Below, one piece after another: positions 1 through 7,557 of a DNA stretch of 64,000 nt. Each line of letters begins with the position of its first letter. Position 1 is the first letter of the stretch. Position numbers and translations under genes: made by a program. The notes beneath the pieces are model-generated. The model was given only the letters and a program-made list of their open reading frames with translations. It had not been told where the DNA came from and ran no database searches. Origin of the DNA: Vacuolonema iberomarrocanum LEGE 07170 (lineage in GTDB: Bacteria; Cyanobacteriota; Cyanobacteriia; Elainellales; Elainellaceae); contig JADEXA010000016.1 of NCBI GenBank assembly GCA_015207365.1, forward strand, positions 1 through 64,000. The letters are read 5' to 3'.

Positions 1-171
1 CAAAATCCGATCGAGGATATCTGGTTAGCCACGAAGACGTGGGTTCGCCGCTTTTGCGGCTTAGCCCAGTCGTTTACTCGGCTCAAGTGGCTATTTGAGT
101 GGTTTGTGCAAAACACGACCTTTGATTTCCCCAAACTTCACCTGTACGGAGAGTTCTCAGAAATCAAATAG
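1..171 (+). CDS. IS630-family transposase, C-terminal fragment (5' end outside window)
   Basis: The frame is open from base 1 to a TAG at 169-171 and encodes 56 residues. It contains NPIEDIWLATKTWVRRF, which resembles the NPIE..W block of IS630/Tc1-type DDE transposases, where the Glu is the third catalytic acid. The fragment ends GEFSEIK. Because the window starts inside the gene, I cannot tell whether the full transposase is intact. No clear terminal inverted repeat was recognised in the 50 bases after the stop. The IS end lies just before a toxin-like pair and a broken gene, which fits a mobile, accessory left edge. Family assignment rests on the NPIE motif alone. Confidence 0.7.
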   Translation, partial: QNPIEDIWLATKTWVRRFCGLAQSFTRLKWLFEWFVQNTTFDFPKLHLYGEFSEIK

Positions 172-222
172 GATTCCTATATAAATTTCCAACAAACAAC
201 CCCAAAGCGCTTTTTGTGCTTA

Positions 223-462
223 CTATGCTGCGCTGTTCGAATAGTCGTATACAGGAACCTGAATGAAATGGTCAGGTTCTTTTTTATCTAGAATTGTCTG
301 TTGTAAACGTTCCACAGTTGATGGAGAAAAAAACTGCTCACCTGTTTCTTCGTTTACACGAGCAGGTACGTTCTCAATCAAGATAATTTTACCGTTGAGA
401 TTTAAGGTATATGTTACTTGTTTTTCAACCAACGTTTCTTGCCAATTAGTTGTCATTCTCAC
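223..462 (-). CDS. small YgiT-type antitoxin-like protein
   Basis: A 79-residue protein. Start taken as GTG at 462, with AGAGG 7 bases upstream; an ATG lies two codons further in. It overlaps the end of the upstream DUF4258 gene by 17 bp, so the two are translationally coupled. The sequence has a short beta-rich first half (YTLNLNGKIILIENVPARV) followed by EETGEQFFSPSTVERLQQTI. This is the layout of the small YgiT/MqsA-N-like partners of DUF4258 proteins, but the CxxC zinc-binding cysteines of classical MqsA are absent. It is probably the antitoxin half of a type II-like module; function is inferred from pairing. Confidence 0.6.
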   Translation of the reverse strand: MRMTTNWQETLVEKQVTYTLNLNGKIILIENVPARVNEETGEQFFSPSTVERLQQTILDKKEPDHFIQVPVYDYSNSAA

Positions 463-778
463 TAAATTTCCTCTGAGTAAAGTTGTTATTCCATCGCTGG
501 GGATCAGGTTCGTACACCGTAATGATTTTGATGCGTGAGCGAGAGGGATAACTACACTGAATGTGAATAGGGCGTTGTGCTTGAGTGAAACCGCAGATTA
601 GGCAACTCGGCCCATACTTATCTTCTGGGTAGTTTTCGATAACTTGACCACTCGCAATTGCCTCCCTAATTTCTTGAACTCTAATCTGTCGCACGATAGA
701 TTGGTCGACAGCATGTTTAGAAAACTCAAATTGCTCCTCGGCAAATTTATGACGTATCTCTACGATCAGTGTAGTCAT
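446..778 (-). CDS. DUF4258 domain protein, putative RelE-fold toxin
   Basis: A 110-residue protein. It shows the DUF4258 pattern: FSKHAVDQSIVRQIRVQEIREAI (the His followed by Arg-rich helix), then EVIENYPEDKYGPSCLICGF-like strand residues and a final strand IHIQCSYPS...IKIITVYEPDPQRW. The closing YEPDPQ.W block is typical of the family. The family is thought to have a RelE/ParE-like fold and often pairs with small YgiT-like proteins, as seen here with the overlapping 79-residue gene. Toxicity is not shown by sequence. It is the first gene of the pair and sits near an IS end. Confidence 0.72.
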   Translation of the reverse strand: MTTLIVEIRHKFAEEQFEFSKHAVDQSIVRQIRVQEIREAIASGQVIENYPEDKYGPSCLICGFTQAQRPIHIQCSYPSRSRIKIITVYEPDPQRWNNNFTQRKFSENDN

Positions 779-1174
779 TCAGATATCTTCTTGGGAAGGA
801 GTTCTACTAAGCGTAACTGACGATTGAGATCTAAAGGACAAATATACTACTCCTTCAATATAAAGGGCTACAGCATTTCTGAGGCTAGTTACGTACACTC
901 AACTTTTGAGATACAGACGTTTCAGACTTAAAAAATGTACCTCACGGAATCAGGAAACGCTGTAATTATCCATATAGAAGCAATTAAAACTCTACGTTGA
1001 CCGCTCTCACTAATAGATGCGAAGCACCATAGCAGCGAAATGTAGCGGTATCAGATAGCCTCTTGTTGTATTGCAGGTAGCTTTTGTTTGGCCTCTACCA
1101 TGAGGCATAGGGGCTTGCCTCTTACAATTTTTCTCTTAATTCCAAGTCTTGTGTCTAAGATATTGTCCGTCAAG
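779..1174. other. gene-free stretch
   Basis: No supported gene, tRNA or strong hairpin seen. It lies between the DUF4258 gene and the stop of the broken gene at 1175, is fairly AT-rich, and may hold the promoter of the toxin-like pair on its left side. A reverse-strand open frame at 1051-1308 overlaps the broken gene and has no coding character. Confidence 0.5.
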
Positions 1175-2002
1175 TCAATATTCGTAACCTTTCCCCAGAA
1201 GACCCAAAGGTATAGGATTTGATGCCGAAGGATTATGAAACAGTAAAAGGGATTTACTAATTGCAACTGGATGATTAAAGACATCTGCACATGAATAAAT
1301 AATGGCACTTATCCCAGAGTATTTTGTATTCAAGAACGATGTAGTCTCTATTTCTGTGCCAGAGGCTTTGTTAACTACTCCTTGATATTTATAGCTGGTG
1401 TCAACTAGCTCTAGCGTTTCCGTATCTAGATGCAGAACTTCATGTCCAAAAGGCAAAAGCGCTCTTACAATTCTTGGGATCTTGTGCTCAGCGCTTGCTG
1501 AGGGAATCTGAGCAGCATTGATGGCAATAATGTAAGGCTCCTTTGTACTAACCCAGTCTTTTTCAATGTATTTATTATATTTCTTGCTTTTTTCAGCAAA
1601 TGCATTAAGCAAACGTAGCTTAATCTGGTCATCGGGTACATCCCTTGCTACACCAGGTTCTGCTTCTTGAACAGCATCATTACCCTGCCCAGAAGATGCT
1701 GTTACAGCTTCCACCCATACCCTTGATTGAGCAGTTTTAATACAAATGTCTGGACCAGCACGACTGCTACTTTACTCTAGATGTAGACCTGCTTCCACTA
1801 GAGAGGCAGCTAAATATATTTCCCAAAATCGCTGATGGAATTGGTTTGGTAGTTCAGCAAGAACATCTGGATCAATGTAGTTATCTACTCTTCTCCAAAG
1901 TTCCTCAACCAGCTTTTTTGCTTCTTGGCAGCGAGGATTTATCTCATCTTGAATGGCACAGTAAACTACATCTGTTCCACGTGCTTCAAAAATACTCCTC
2001 AT
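1175..2002 (-). pseudogene. conserved hypothetical gene interrupted by an in-frame stop
   Basis: Two open segments, 2002-1772 (76 codons, ending EAGLHLE) and 1771-1175, are in the same frame and separated only by a TAA at 1772-1774. The second segment reads on from the stop through GPDICIKTAQSRVWVEAV into a 179-codon run without needing a new start. Read through, the product would be about 275 residues with a block FHQRFWEIYLAASLVEAG and then GPDI...VWVEAV, weakly like the PD-(D/E)xK nuclease pattern although the Lys is not conserved. I recall similar uncharacterised proteins with the same block order, but cannot name a family. Most likely a recent nonsense mutation; a sequencing error or a separately translated second half (GTG at 1714) are alternatives. 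Confidence 0.6.
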
Positions 2003-2046
2003 ATCCTTCCGATATATCCAATTGATGAGACAGCTAACTCCCGTGA

Positions 2047-3009
2047 TTAGGAATCGGATGCTTCTGAGGGGGTATCGGCTTCGGATGCCTCAGCTTCAGT
2101 TTCAGGGGCGATCGCCTCCTCCTCCGCTTCTGGTTGTGCGGCGACAGCGGCCTCGGCTTCGCGAATCTTCTGCATCCGCGCTTCGGCATCGGCCATCAGT
2201 CCATCCAGGTTCTCTAGCACTTCACCGGGATAGCTTTCCAGTACCTTGGTCGAAAGGGAAATGCGGCGCTTAATCTCATCGATGTCCTGAATCACCGCTT
2301 TGATGGGTTGTCCGGCTTTGAACACGGCATCTGGCGACGACACGTAGTTTTTGCTGATTTGGTTGATATGCAGCAGGCCGGAGGCGCCATCAAAATCAAC
2401 AAATACTCCAAAGGGGCGAATGCCCGACACGGTGCCTTCAATCAGTTGGCCGATGCTGAGGCGACTGAAGCTCGCGGCCTGGGAGGCCAGCCGTTGCGAT
2501 AGCACCAGCTTGCGGGTCTGGGCATTGGCTTCTAGGACGCAGACGGTAATGGCTCGACCCACCAGGCTATCGGGATTGCTGCGATCCACCAGGTGCGATC
2601 GCGGCACAAATCCTCGCAGCCCTTCGGCATCTACTGTGATGCCGCCTTTGTTGACCCCACTCACCCGTACCTGCAGCGTTGCCTCGGTATCCTGCATTTC
2701 CGCCAGTTGTTCCCACAGGTCGCGGATTTCCATCGCTCGGATCGACAGCGTGACCTGCCCGTCCGCGTTCTGCTCCCGGATGATCATAAATTCCCGTTCT
2801 TCATTGAGAGGGAGCGCCTGGGATAAGTCGGCGACTTGCTTTAGCCCCACCTCCGAAGCGGGGAGGAACGCCGCCGCTTTGCCGCCAATATCCACATACA
2901 CCCCGTCGCTGTCATAGCTTGCGGGGCGTCCGCGCACGATTTGCCCCTTGCTAAAGTCGTAGGTATGTTGCTCCAACGCTTTCGCGAAATCATCCATGGA
3001 GAATGTCAT
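2047..3009 (-). CDS. S1 RNA-binding domain protein (ribosomal protein S1 homolog)
   Basis: A 320-residue protein with three S1 (OB-fold) repeats at roughly residues 20-90, 105-175 and 190-260. The third, IEGTVSGIRPFGVFVDFDG.SGLLHINQIS, is the canonical S1 signature. The last 55 residues are acidic and Ala/Glu-rich. Length and architecture match the cyanobacterial S1-type proteins (Rps1/Nbp1 group), shorter than the six-repeat enterobacterial S1. Role: mRNA binding on the 30S subunit or as an S1-like RNA-binding protein. Cyanobacteria usually have more than one such gene, so I do not assign rpsA. Single gene, divergent from tlyA. Confidence 0.88.
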   Translation of the reverse strand: MTFSMDDFAKALEQHTYDFSKGQIVRGRPASYDSDGVYVDIGGKAAAFLPASEVGLKQVADLSQALPLNEEREFMIIREQNADGQVTLSIRAMEIRDLWEQLAEMQDTEATLQVRVSGVNKGGITVDAEGLRGFVPRSHLVDRSNPDSLVGRAITVCVLEANAQTRKLVLSQRLASQAASFSRLSIGQLIEGTVSGIRPFGVFVDFDGASGLLHINQISKNYVSSPDAVFKAGQPIKAVIQDIDEIKRRISLSTKVLESYPGEVLENLDGLMADAEARMQKIREAEAAVAAQPEAEEEAIAPETEAEASEADTPSEASDS

Positions 3010-3161
3010 GGAGACCTCCCAATGACCGTCAATACTAAATCCCTACTGTAACCTAACTCTCTAGCGTTCTAGAATACCTTTGGGTGAGATGTCCGTAGGA
3101 TTGTTGGTAGATTTACAATTTTGCACGCTCAACATCCCATTGCCTTCACATCTCAATTTTG

Positions 3162-3256
3162 TCACCCTCACCCTAAATCTCTCTCCCGCTCTGGGAGAGG
3201 GACTTTGAACCCGGCTCCCCTTCGCCCAAACTTGGGAGAAGGGGCTGGGGGATGAG
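3162..3256. repeat. short interspersed repeat with two small dyads
   Basis: The stretch contains CTCTCCCGCTCTGGGAGAGG (a hairpin) followed by CTTCGCCCAAACTTGGGAGAAGGGG (a second hairpin) in a C-rich context. This is a common interspersed repeat type in bacterial genomes. It lies just ahead of tlyA and accounts for the spurious open frames there. Confidence 0.55.
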
Positions 3257-3338
3257 GGGCAACTTGCAAAACTGGGATGCACTCCATTGCCTTCACCTCT
3301 CAACACTTCCATTCACCCTCCAATCACTCCCAACAACC

Positions 3339-4181
3339 GTGCCGCGCCAACGCCTGGACTTACTACTCGTAGAGCGATCGCTCGCCACCTCTCGCCAACA
3401 GGCTCAACGCCTCATTCGAGCCGGGGAGGTGAGGGTGGATCAGCAGGTTGTCGATAAGCCAGGAACCGAGATTTCCCTGGAGGCGACGGTTACGGTGAAA
3501 GCGCGATCGCGCTTTGTCTCCCGTGGCGGTGAAAAACTGGCCCGCGCCCTCAACCAATTCGATATTCCCATTGAGGGACGGACGGCGTTGGATGGCGGCA
3601 TTTCGACCGGGGGCTTCACCGATTGCTTGCTGCAAGCGGGAGCTAGCCGTGTGTATGGGGTCGATGTGGGCTATGGGCAAGTCGCCTGGAAGCTGCGCCA
3701 AGATCCCCGTGTGGTGTTGAAAGAACGCACCAACCTGCGCCACCTAACCCCAGATGCGTTGTATGGAGATGATCCTCTGCCCGATCTGGGCGTCATTGAT
3801 GTGTCGTTCATCTCTCTCACTAAGGTGCTGGCGGCGATGTGGGCACTCCTTCAACCCCCTCGCGAAATCGTGATGTTGGTTAAACCGCAATTTGAGGTGG
3901 GTCGAGAAAAGGTGGGAAAGAAAGGCGTCGTGCGCGATGTGAAAGACCAGGCAGAGGCGATCGCCCAGGTTCTAGATGCAGCGCTGAAGCAAGGTTGGGG
4001 CTACTGCGGGCTAACTTGGTCGCCACTCCTCGGGCCGGCAGGGAACATCGAGTACTTGCTCTGGCTCAAGATGGATGCCACCGATTCTCCACCCGATCGC
4101 CCGACGATCCTGCAACTTGCCAAAGATGCTCGCGCCGACCTTACCCGCTCTGATACGGAAGATGCCGGAGCAAATCCTTAG
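3339..4181 (+). CDS. tlyA: TlyA-type rRNA 2'-O-methyltransferase / hemolysin-like
   Basis: Starts at GTG 3339 (PRQRLDLLLVERSLATSRQQ); the open frame extends upstream to 3252, but that part is repeat-derived and unlike the family. The product is 280 residues: an N-terminal S4 RNA-binding domain (residues 3-65, ..SRQQAQRLIRAGEVRVDQ) followed by an FtsJ/RrmJ-type SAM methyltransferase (ALDGGISTGGFTDCLLQAGA is the SAM loop; DLGVIDVSFISL is motif IV; MLVKPQFEVGR holds the catalytic Lys). In characterised bacteria TlyA methylates ribose of 16S and/or 23S rRNA. Length is typical. It stands alone between the S1 gene and repeat element A1. Confidence 0.9.
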   Translation: MPRQRLDLLLVERSLATSRQQAQRLIRAGEVRVDQQVVDKPGTEISLEATVTVKARSRFVSRGGEKLARALNQFDIPIEGRTALDGGISTGGFTDCLLQAGASRVYGVDVGYGQVAWKLRQDPRVVLKERTNLRHLTPDALYGDDPLPDLGVIDVSFISLTKVLAAMWALLQPPREIVMLVKPQFEVGREKVGKKGVVRDVKDQAEAIAQVLDAALKQGWGYCGLTWSPLLGPAGNIEYLLWLKMDATDSPPDRPTILQLAKDARADLTRSDTEDAGANP

Positions 4182-4261
4182 GTGGTCTATGGATGCAATC
4201 ATCCTTTATTCTGGCTTGTACAGGAGTCTGACTGGTAAAGCGCTGGAGCCAGACGACTCAT

Positions 4262-4357
4262 ACCAATTCAACGAAAACCAAAACCAGATAATTTTTTGAA
4301 AGCCTCGCACTGCGAGGCTTTCAAAAAATTATCTGTAGTGGATTCTTAGCGAATTGG
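4262..4357. repeat. palindromic element family A, copy A1
   Basis: Outer arms CCAATTCAACGAAAACC / GATTCTTAGCGAATTGG flank a central hairpin: GAAAGCCTCGCA / TGCGAGGCTTTC, itself flanked by AATTTTTT / AAAAAATT. Related copies are near 9400, 15000, 17040, 33920, 38480, 53660 and 62030. Between tlyA and the convergent VHL-like gene it could also act as a terminator. Confidence 0.8.
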
Positions 4358-4369
4358 CCTCACCCGTTG

Positions 4370-4858
4370 CTAGTGAAGTTCTATCAAGCGCTCTGTCGAG
4401 TCAGGGTAGTAGATATCTAAGCCTTGGTCTTGTTCATCCGTAATGAGCCAGGGATGCGTCAAAAACGTTTGGAGTTGATAGCGTTGCCTAGGGGCGAGTT
4501 GTTTGTACAGTTGCCGTTGTCCTGAGTAATCCAGCCAGTAAATCTTGCGAACATCGTTAGCACGATTTACAAAGGTAATTGCCGTTCGATACTTGGCATG
4601 GAGCGAACGAGAAACCGCTTTTCCTTCTGCTGGATGGGCCGATGCAAGATCGCTAACCGATTGAGATGGCGGCTCAGTAGGGGCAGGAACGACCTGTGCG
4701 ATCGCCTGTTCCACACATTCGGCTGGAATCTGTGCCTCAGCCGCCGCCGCAATGAGTTCGTCTGAAGGGATAGCCGTTGCGGCCTGCTCTCGCTCAACGG
4801 AAAGTTGAGCCGCGATCTGGAGGACTGACTCGATTTGATCGGCTGGAATTTTCGTCAT
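4370..4858 (-). CDS. small protein with C-terminal VHL-like beta domain
   Basis: Start ATG at 4858, preceded by GAGGGG at a 7-base gap; the TTG at 4873 is less likely. 162 residues. The first 60 residues are helical, rich in Ala/Glu/Gln. Residues ~92-150 read ITFVNRANDVRKIYWLDYSG, a basic turn, LAPRQRYQLQTFLTHPWLIT and LDIYYP. This closely follows the order of the von Hippel-Lindau beta domain (N-R-S..V..vWLdfdG, lpPg....i.ty.gHpWlf). In eukaryotes that domain recognises hydroxyproline peptides; in bacteria its role is unknown. No transmembrane segment. Domain assignment is by eye. Confidence 0.7.
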   Translation of the reverse strand: MTKIPADQIESVLQIAAQLSVEREQAATAIPSDELIAAAAEAQIPAECVEQAIAQVVPAPTEPPSQSVSDLASAHPAEGKAVSRSLHAKYRTAITFVNRANDVRKIYWLDYSGQRQLYKQLAPRQRYQLQTFLTHPWLITDEQDQGLDIYYPDSTERLIELH

Positions 4859-5054
4859 TTTCAGACCCCTCAAAGGCGTGCGATTGAACCACAGGCTAGC
4901 TGGCTTCGATAAAGCACAAACAATGCCTGATAGCGTTCGACAATATTTATCCTTCCCATTTCGATTGGGTTGCTAGCGCTGCATAGTTTTTCATAGCAGG
5001 GTGACTGCATAGGAGAATCCAGGGTTTTTAATCAATGAGCTGCATCAATGATTA

Positions 5055-5158
5055 ATATCAAATCCGGTTGAAGAATCCAACTATCGTTTGTGCCCGCTGC
5101 AACGCAGCGGGCACAAACGATAGTTGGGTTTTACGGCTATTTAACCGGACTTGATATA
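5055..5158. repeat. palindromic element family D, copy D1
   Basis: A 104-bp element with outer inverted repeats ATATCAAATCCGGTT / AACCGGACTTGATAT and an inner hairpin AACTATCGTTTGTGCCCGCT / AGCGGGCACAAACGATAGTT. Copy D3 at 16423 is the same element in the opposite orientation. It lies 38 bp upstream of the epimerase gene. Confidence 0.85.
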
Positions 5159-5195
5159 AGAATGGCATTGGGTGAAGTGAGAGGAGTAGAGCGGT

Positions 5196-6179
5196 ATGAG
5201 AATTTTAGTGACGGGGAGTGCTGGACATTTGGGAGAGGCCTTGGTTCGCACGCTGCGAACAACCGACCACGAAATCATCGGCCTTGATGTGCTGGATTCA
5301 GCCTTCACCAACAGGGTTGGTTCCATTGTTGACCGGGGCTATGTCAAGCAATGCATGCGCGGTGTCGATGCCGTCATCCACACGGCCACTCTGCATAAAC
5401 CCCATGTCATCACCCATAGCCATCAAAGCTTCGTTGACACCAACATCACGGGCACCCTCAACCTGCTGGAAGAGGCCGTATCGGCTGGGGTGCGATCGTT
5501 TGTGTTTACCAGTACCACCAGTGCCTTCGGTGATGCCCTCACACCACCTGCCAATGCTCCTGCGGCCTGGGTCACCGAAGATATTAAACCGGTTCCGAAA
5601 AATATCTACGGCGTCACCAAAACAGCAGCGGAGGACCTTTGCCAGTTGTTTCATCGCAATCATGGCCTAGCCTGCCTCGTCCTCAGAACTTCACGCTTTT
5701 TCCCCGAAGAAGATGACCACAAGCCGCTACGCCAGGCTTACCCCGATGAGAACATCAAGGCCAACGAATTTCTCTATCGCCGGGTAGAACTCGAAGATGC
5801 GGTCAGCGCTCATCTTCTGGCGATCGAAAAGGCTCCTTCAATTGGCTTTGGCTGCTACATCATCAGTGCAACAACTCCCTTCACACCGGATGACCTGTTG
5901 GATTTACGCACAGATGCACCTACTATCGTCCATCGCAATTTTCCAGACTATAAGGACATCTATGCCCACCGGGGTTGGAGCCTGTTTCCTGGTATCGAAC
6001 GGGTGTATGTCAACGATCGCGCCAGACATGACTTGGGTTGGCGTCCACGCTACGACTTCAGGTTTATCCTCGACTGCCTGCAACAAGGACTGGAACCGCG
6101 TAGCGCTTTGGCACGAGCTGTCGGGGCAAAGGGATACCACGGGCAACAGTTTGCTGAAGGGCCATACCCTGTCGAGTGA
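5196..6179 (+). CDS. NAD-dependent epimerase/dehydratase (extended SDR)
   Basis: A 327-residue protein; ATG at 5196 preceded by GAGGAG at 9 bases. Rossmann fold at the N-terminus with the extended-SDR glycine motif MRILVTGSAGHLGEAL (residues 1-16), NTNITGTLNLLEEA mid-way, the FTSTTSAFG strand and the catalytic YGVTK (Tyr-x-x-x-Lys). The C-terminus carries the GWRPRYDF block found in sugar-nucleotide epimerases. Probably acts on a sugar nucleotide or related substrate with NAD(P); no neighbour points to a specific pathway. Confidence 0.85.
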   Translation: MRILVTGSAGHLGEALVRTLRTTDHEIIGLDVLDSAFTNRVGSIVDRGYVKQCMRGVDAVIHTATLHKPHVITHSHQSFVDTNITGTLNLLEEAVSAGVRSFVFTSTTSAFGDALTPPANAPAAWVTEDIKPVPKNIYGVTKTAAEDLCQLFHRNHGLACLVLRTSRFFPEEDDHKPLRQAYPDENIKANEFLYRRVELEDAVSAHLLAIEKAPSIGFGCYIISATTPFTPDDLLDLRTDAPTIVHRNFPDYKDIYAHRGWSLFPGIERVYVNDRARHDLGWRPRYDFRFILDCLQQGLEPRSALARAVGAKGYHGQQFAEGPYPVE

Positions 6180-6242
6180 ACCCCAATCTTTGCTAGATAG
6201 CATAAATTTGCTAAGAGCCCGCTACCTATGATTTTTTGACAT

Positions 6243-6271
6243 CAGGCTTACGCAAAACTTGCGTAAGTCCT
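6243..6271. repeat. isolated arm pair of palindromic family B (B1)
   Basis: CTTACGCAA-aac-TTGCGTAAG, ending in GTCCT. This is the outer arm hairpin of family B without the central GC-rich stem. It lies between the epimerase and esterase genes. Confidence 0.6.
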
Positions 6272-6355
6272 AACGCGATCGCCCATGGCATCGGGCGCAC
6301 TAGGATTCAAATGCCGTGGGATGATGGGAGGGATAGACATTAGGAGGACAGGCAA

Positions 6356-7000
6356 CTGACATTACGTGCCATTTCAATCCCGCCTGCTACTGGGGACGCG
6401 CCCAGCTACCTGTTTGTTGCATTGCATGGCTGGGGGGCCAATGCTCAGGATGTAGCGGGACTAGCCCGATTCCTCGATCTGCCGGGCTATCAAATGATTT
6501 TTCCCGACGCGCCGTTTCCGTTTCCCTTTGGTTCGGTGGGGAAAATTTGGTACAACCTGCCGATGAACTATACCTTCACCTGCGATGCGGAGTTGGCGAA
6601 GCAGCCTGAATTAGTGGAGAGTCGACATTTGCTAACGGAGTGGGTGCGATCGCTCGAATCGAGCACGGGCGTGCCCCTCTCACGTACGGTACTGGCAGGC
6701 TTCTCCCAAGGTGGTGCGATGACGCTGGATGTGGGCTTGAGCCTACCGCTAGCTGCGCTGGTGATCTTGAGCGGCTATCTCCATGCGCTCCCCCGTCTAG
6801 AAGAAACCGTGAAGCCGCCTCCCGTATTCATGGTGCATGGGCGGCAGGATATGGTTGTCCCCCTCCCGTCTGCCCAGCGCTGCCGAGATGAGCTGGAAGC
6901 CTCCAACATTGCTCTGACCTACCATGAACTTGACATGGGGCATGAAATTCCTCCGGTCGAGATTAAACTTGTGGAAAACTTTACACAGCAAGGGTTCTGA
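6356..7000 (+). CDS. phospholipase/carboxylesterase family alpha/beta hydrolase, probable CTG start
   Basis: The open frame runs from a stop at 6341-6343. The best ribosome site, AGGAGG at 6342-6347, lies 8 bases before CTG 6356; starting there gives LTLRAISIPPATGDAPSYLFVALHGWGAN, the expected N-terminus with the oxyanion-hole HGWG motif. The first in-frame TTG (6422) would delete the strand before it. The product is about 214 residues with nucleophile elbow LAGFSQGGAM (Ser), catalytic Asp in HGRQDMVVP and His in MGHEI. The family hydrolyses lysophospholipids or carboxyl esters. Function within the cell is unassigned. Confidence 0.82.
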   Translation: MTLRAISIPPATGDAPSYLFVALHGWGANAQDVAGLARFLDLPGYQMIFPDAPFPFPFGSVGKIWYNLPMNYTFTCDAELAKQPELVESRHLLTEWVRSLESSTGVPLSRTVLAGFSQGGAMTLDVGLSLPLAALVILSGYLHALPRLEETVKPPPVFMVHGRQDMVVPLPSAQRCRDELEASNIALTYHELDMGHEIPPVEIKLVENFTQQGF

Positions 7001-7144
7001 TTCCCATTTAAACCTCATAGGATAGAAGGACGGGGAGATGTTTGTGGGTAGATTCGCGGATTCACCAAAGATAATATTTGGATGCGCCGCTTAACTTTCC
7101 AAAACACTCGTCGTTGCTGTTGCACATGACGGGGAGAGCCAGCG

Positions 7145-7357
7145 ATGACCACACTCAGCTTTTCTGAACAGGATGTTGCTCATCTGACCGAGAAAGATAT
7201 CGAAACTCTGGCAGAGCGTTTAGAAACCGATTCCTACAAGTCTGCGTTTGATTGTCTGAAAGACTGGCACTTGCTGCGAGCCGTCGCGTTCCAGCGTCCA
7301 GAATTGGCAGAACCCTACTATTATCTGCTGGACATGGAGGCATACGACGAGTCATAG
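7145..7357 (+). CDS. DUF2555 family small cyanobacterial protein
   Basis: A 70-residue protein beginning MTTLSFSEQDVAHLTEKDIE, with the highly conserved block FDCLKDWHLLRAVAFQRPEL and a C-terminal LLDMEAYDES. This matches the DUF2555 family as I know it, restricted to cyanobacteria and of unknown function. GGGGAGAG lies 10 bases upstream of the ATG. No signal peptide or membrane segment. Confidence 0.75.
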   Translation: MTTLSFSEQDVAHLTEKDIETLAERLETDSYKSAFDCLKDWHLLRAVAFQRPELAEPYYYLLDMEAYDES

Positions 7358-7449
7358 GACTTGCCGTCTTTCCCATAACACTCGACTCGTTCAATCTTTT
7401 GTAGGGTGCGTTAGCGTATGCGTAACCCACCTACCTTTATGTTTGCGGG

Positions 7450-7545
7450 TATATCGAATCCGGTTTAATAGCCGTAAAATCCACTACCGTTTGAATCCGC
7501 TGCTAGGCGACGGACTCAAGCGATAGTGGATTTTACGATTGGCTT
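7450..7545. repeat. palindromic element family D, degenerate copy D2
   Basis: Left arm TATATCGAATCCGGTTTAATAGCCGTAAAATCCACTACCGTTTG, inner loop around TCCGCTGCTAGGCGACGGA, right inner arm AAGCGATAGTGGATTTTACG. The right outer arm is lost, so this looks like a decayed copy. It sits between convergent genes. Confidence 0.7.
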
Positions 7546-7557
7546 TGGTTTGAGGCG

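Noticed and set aside
1051..1308. 85-codon minus-strand open frame
   Set aside because: Overlaps the broken gene in another frame; composition is not protein-like.
2351..2917. 188-codon plus-strand frame within the S1 gene
   Set aside because: Antisense shadow of a gene with clear S1 domains; Ser/Arg-rich translation typical of shadow frames.
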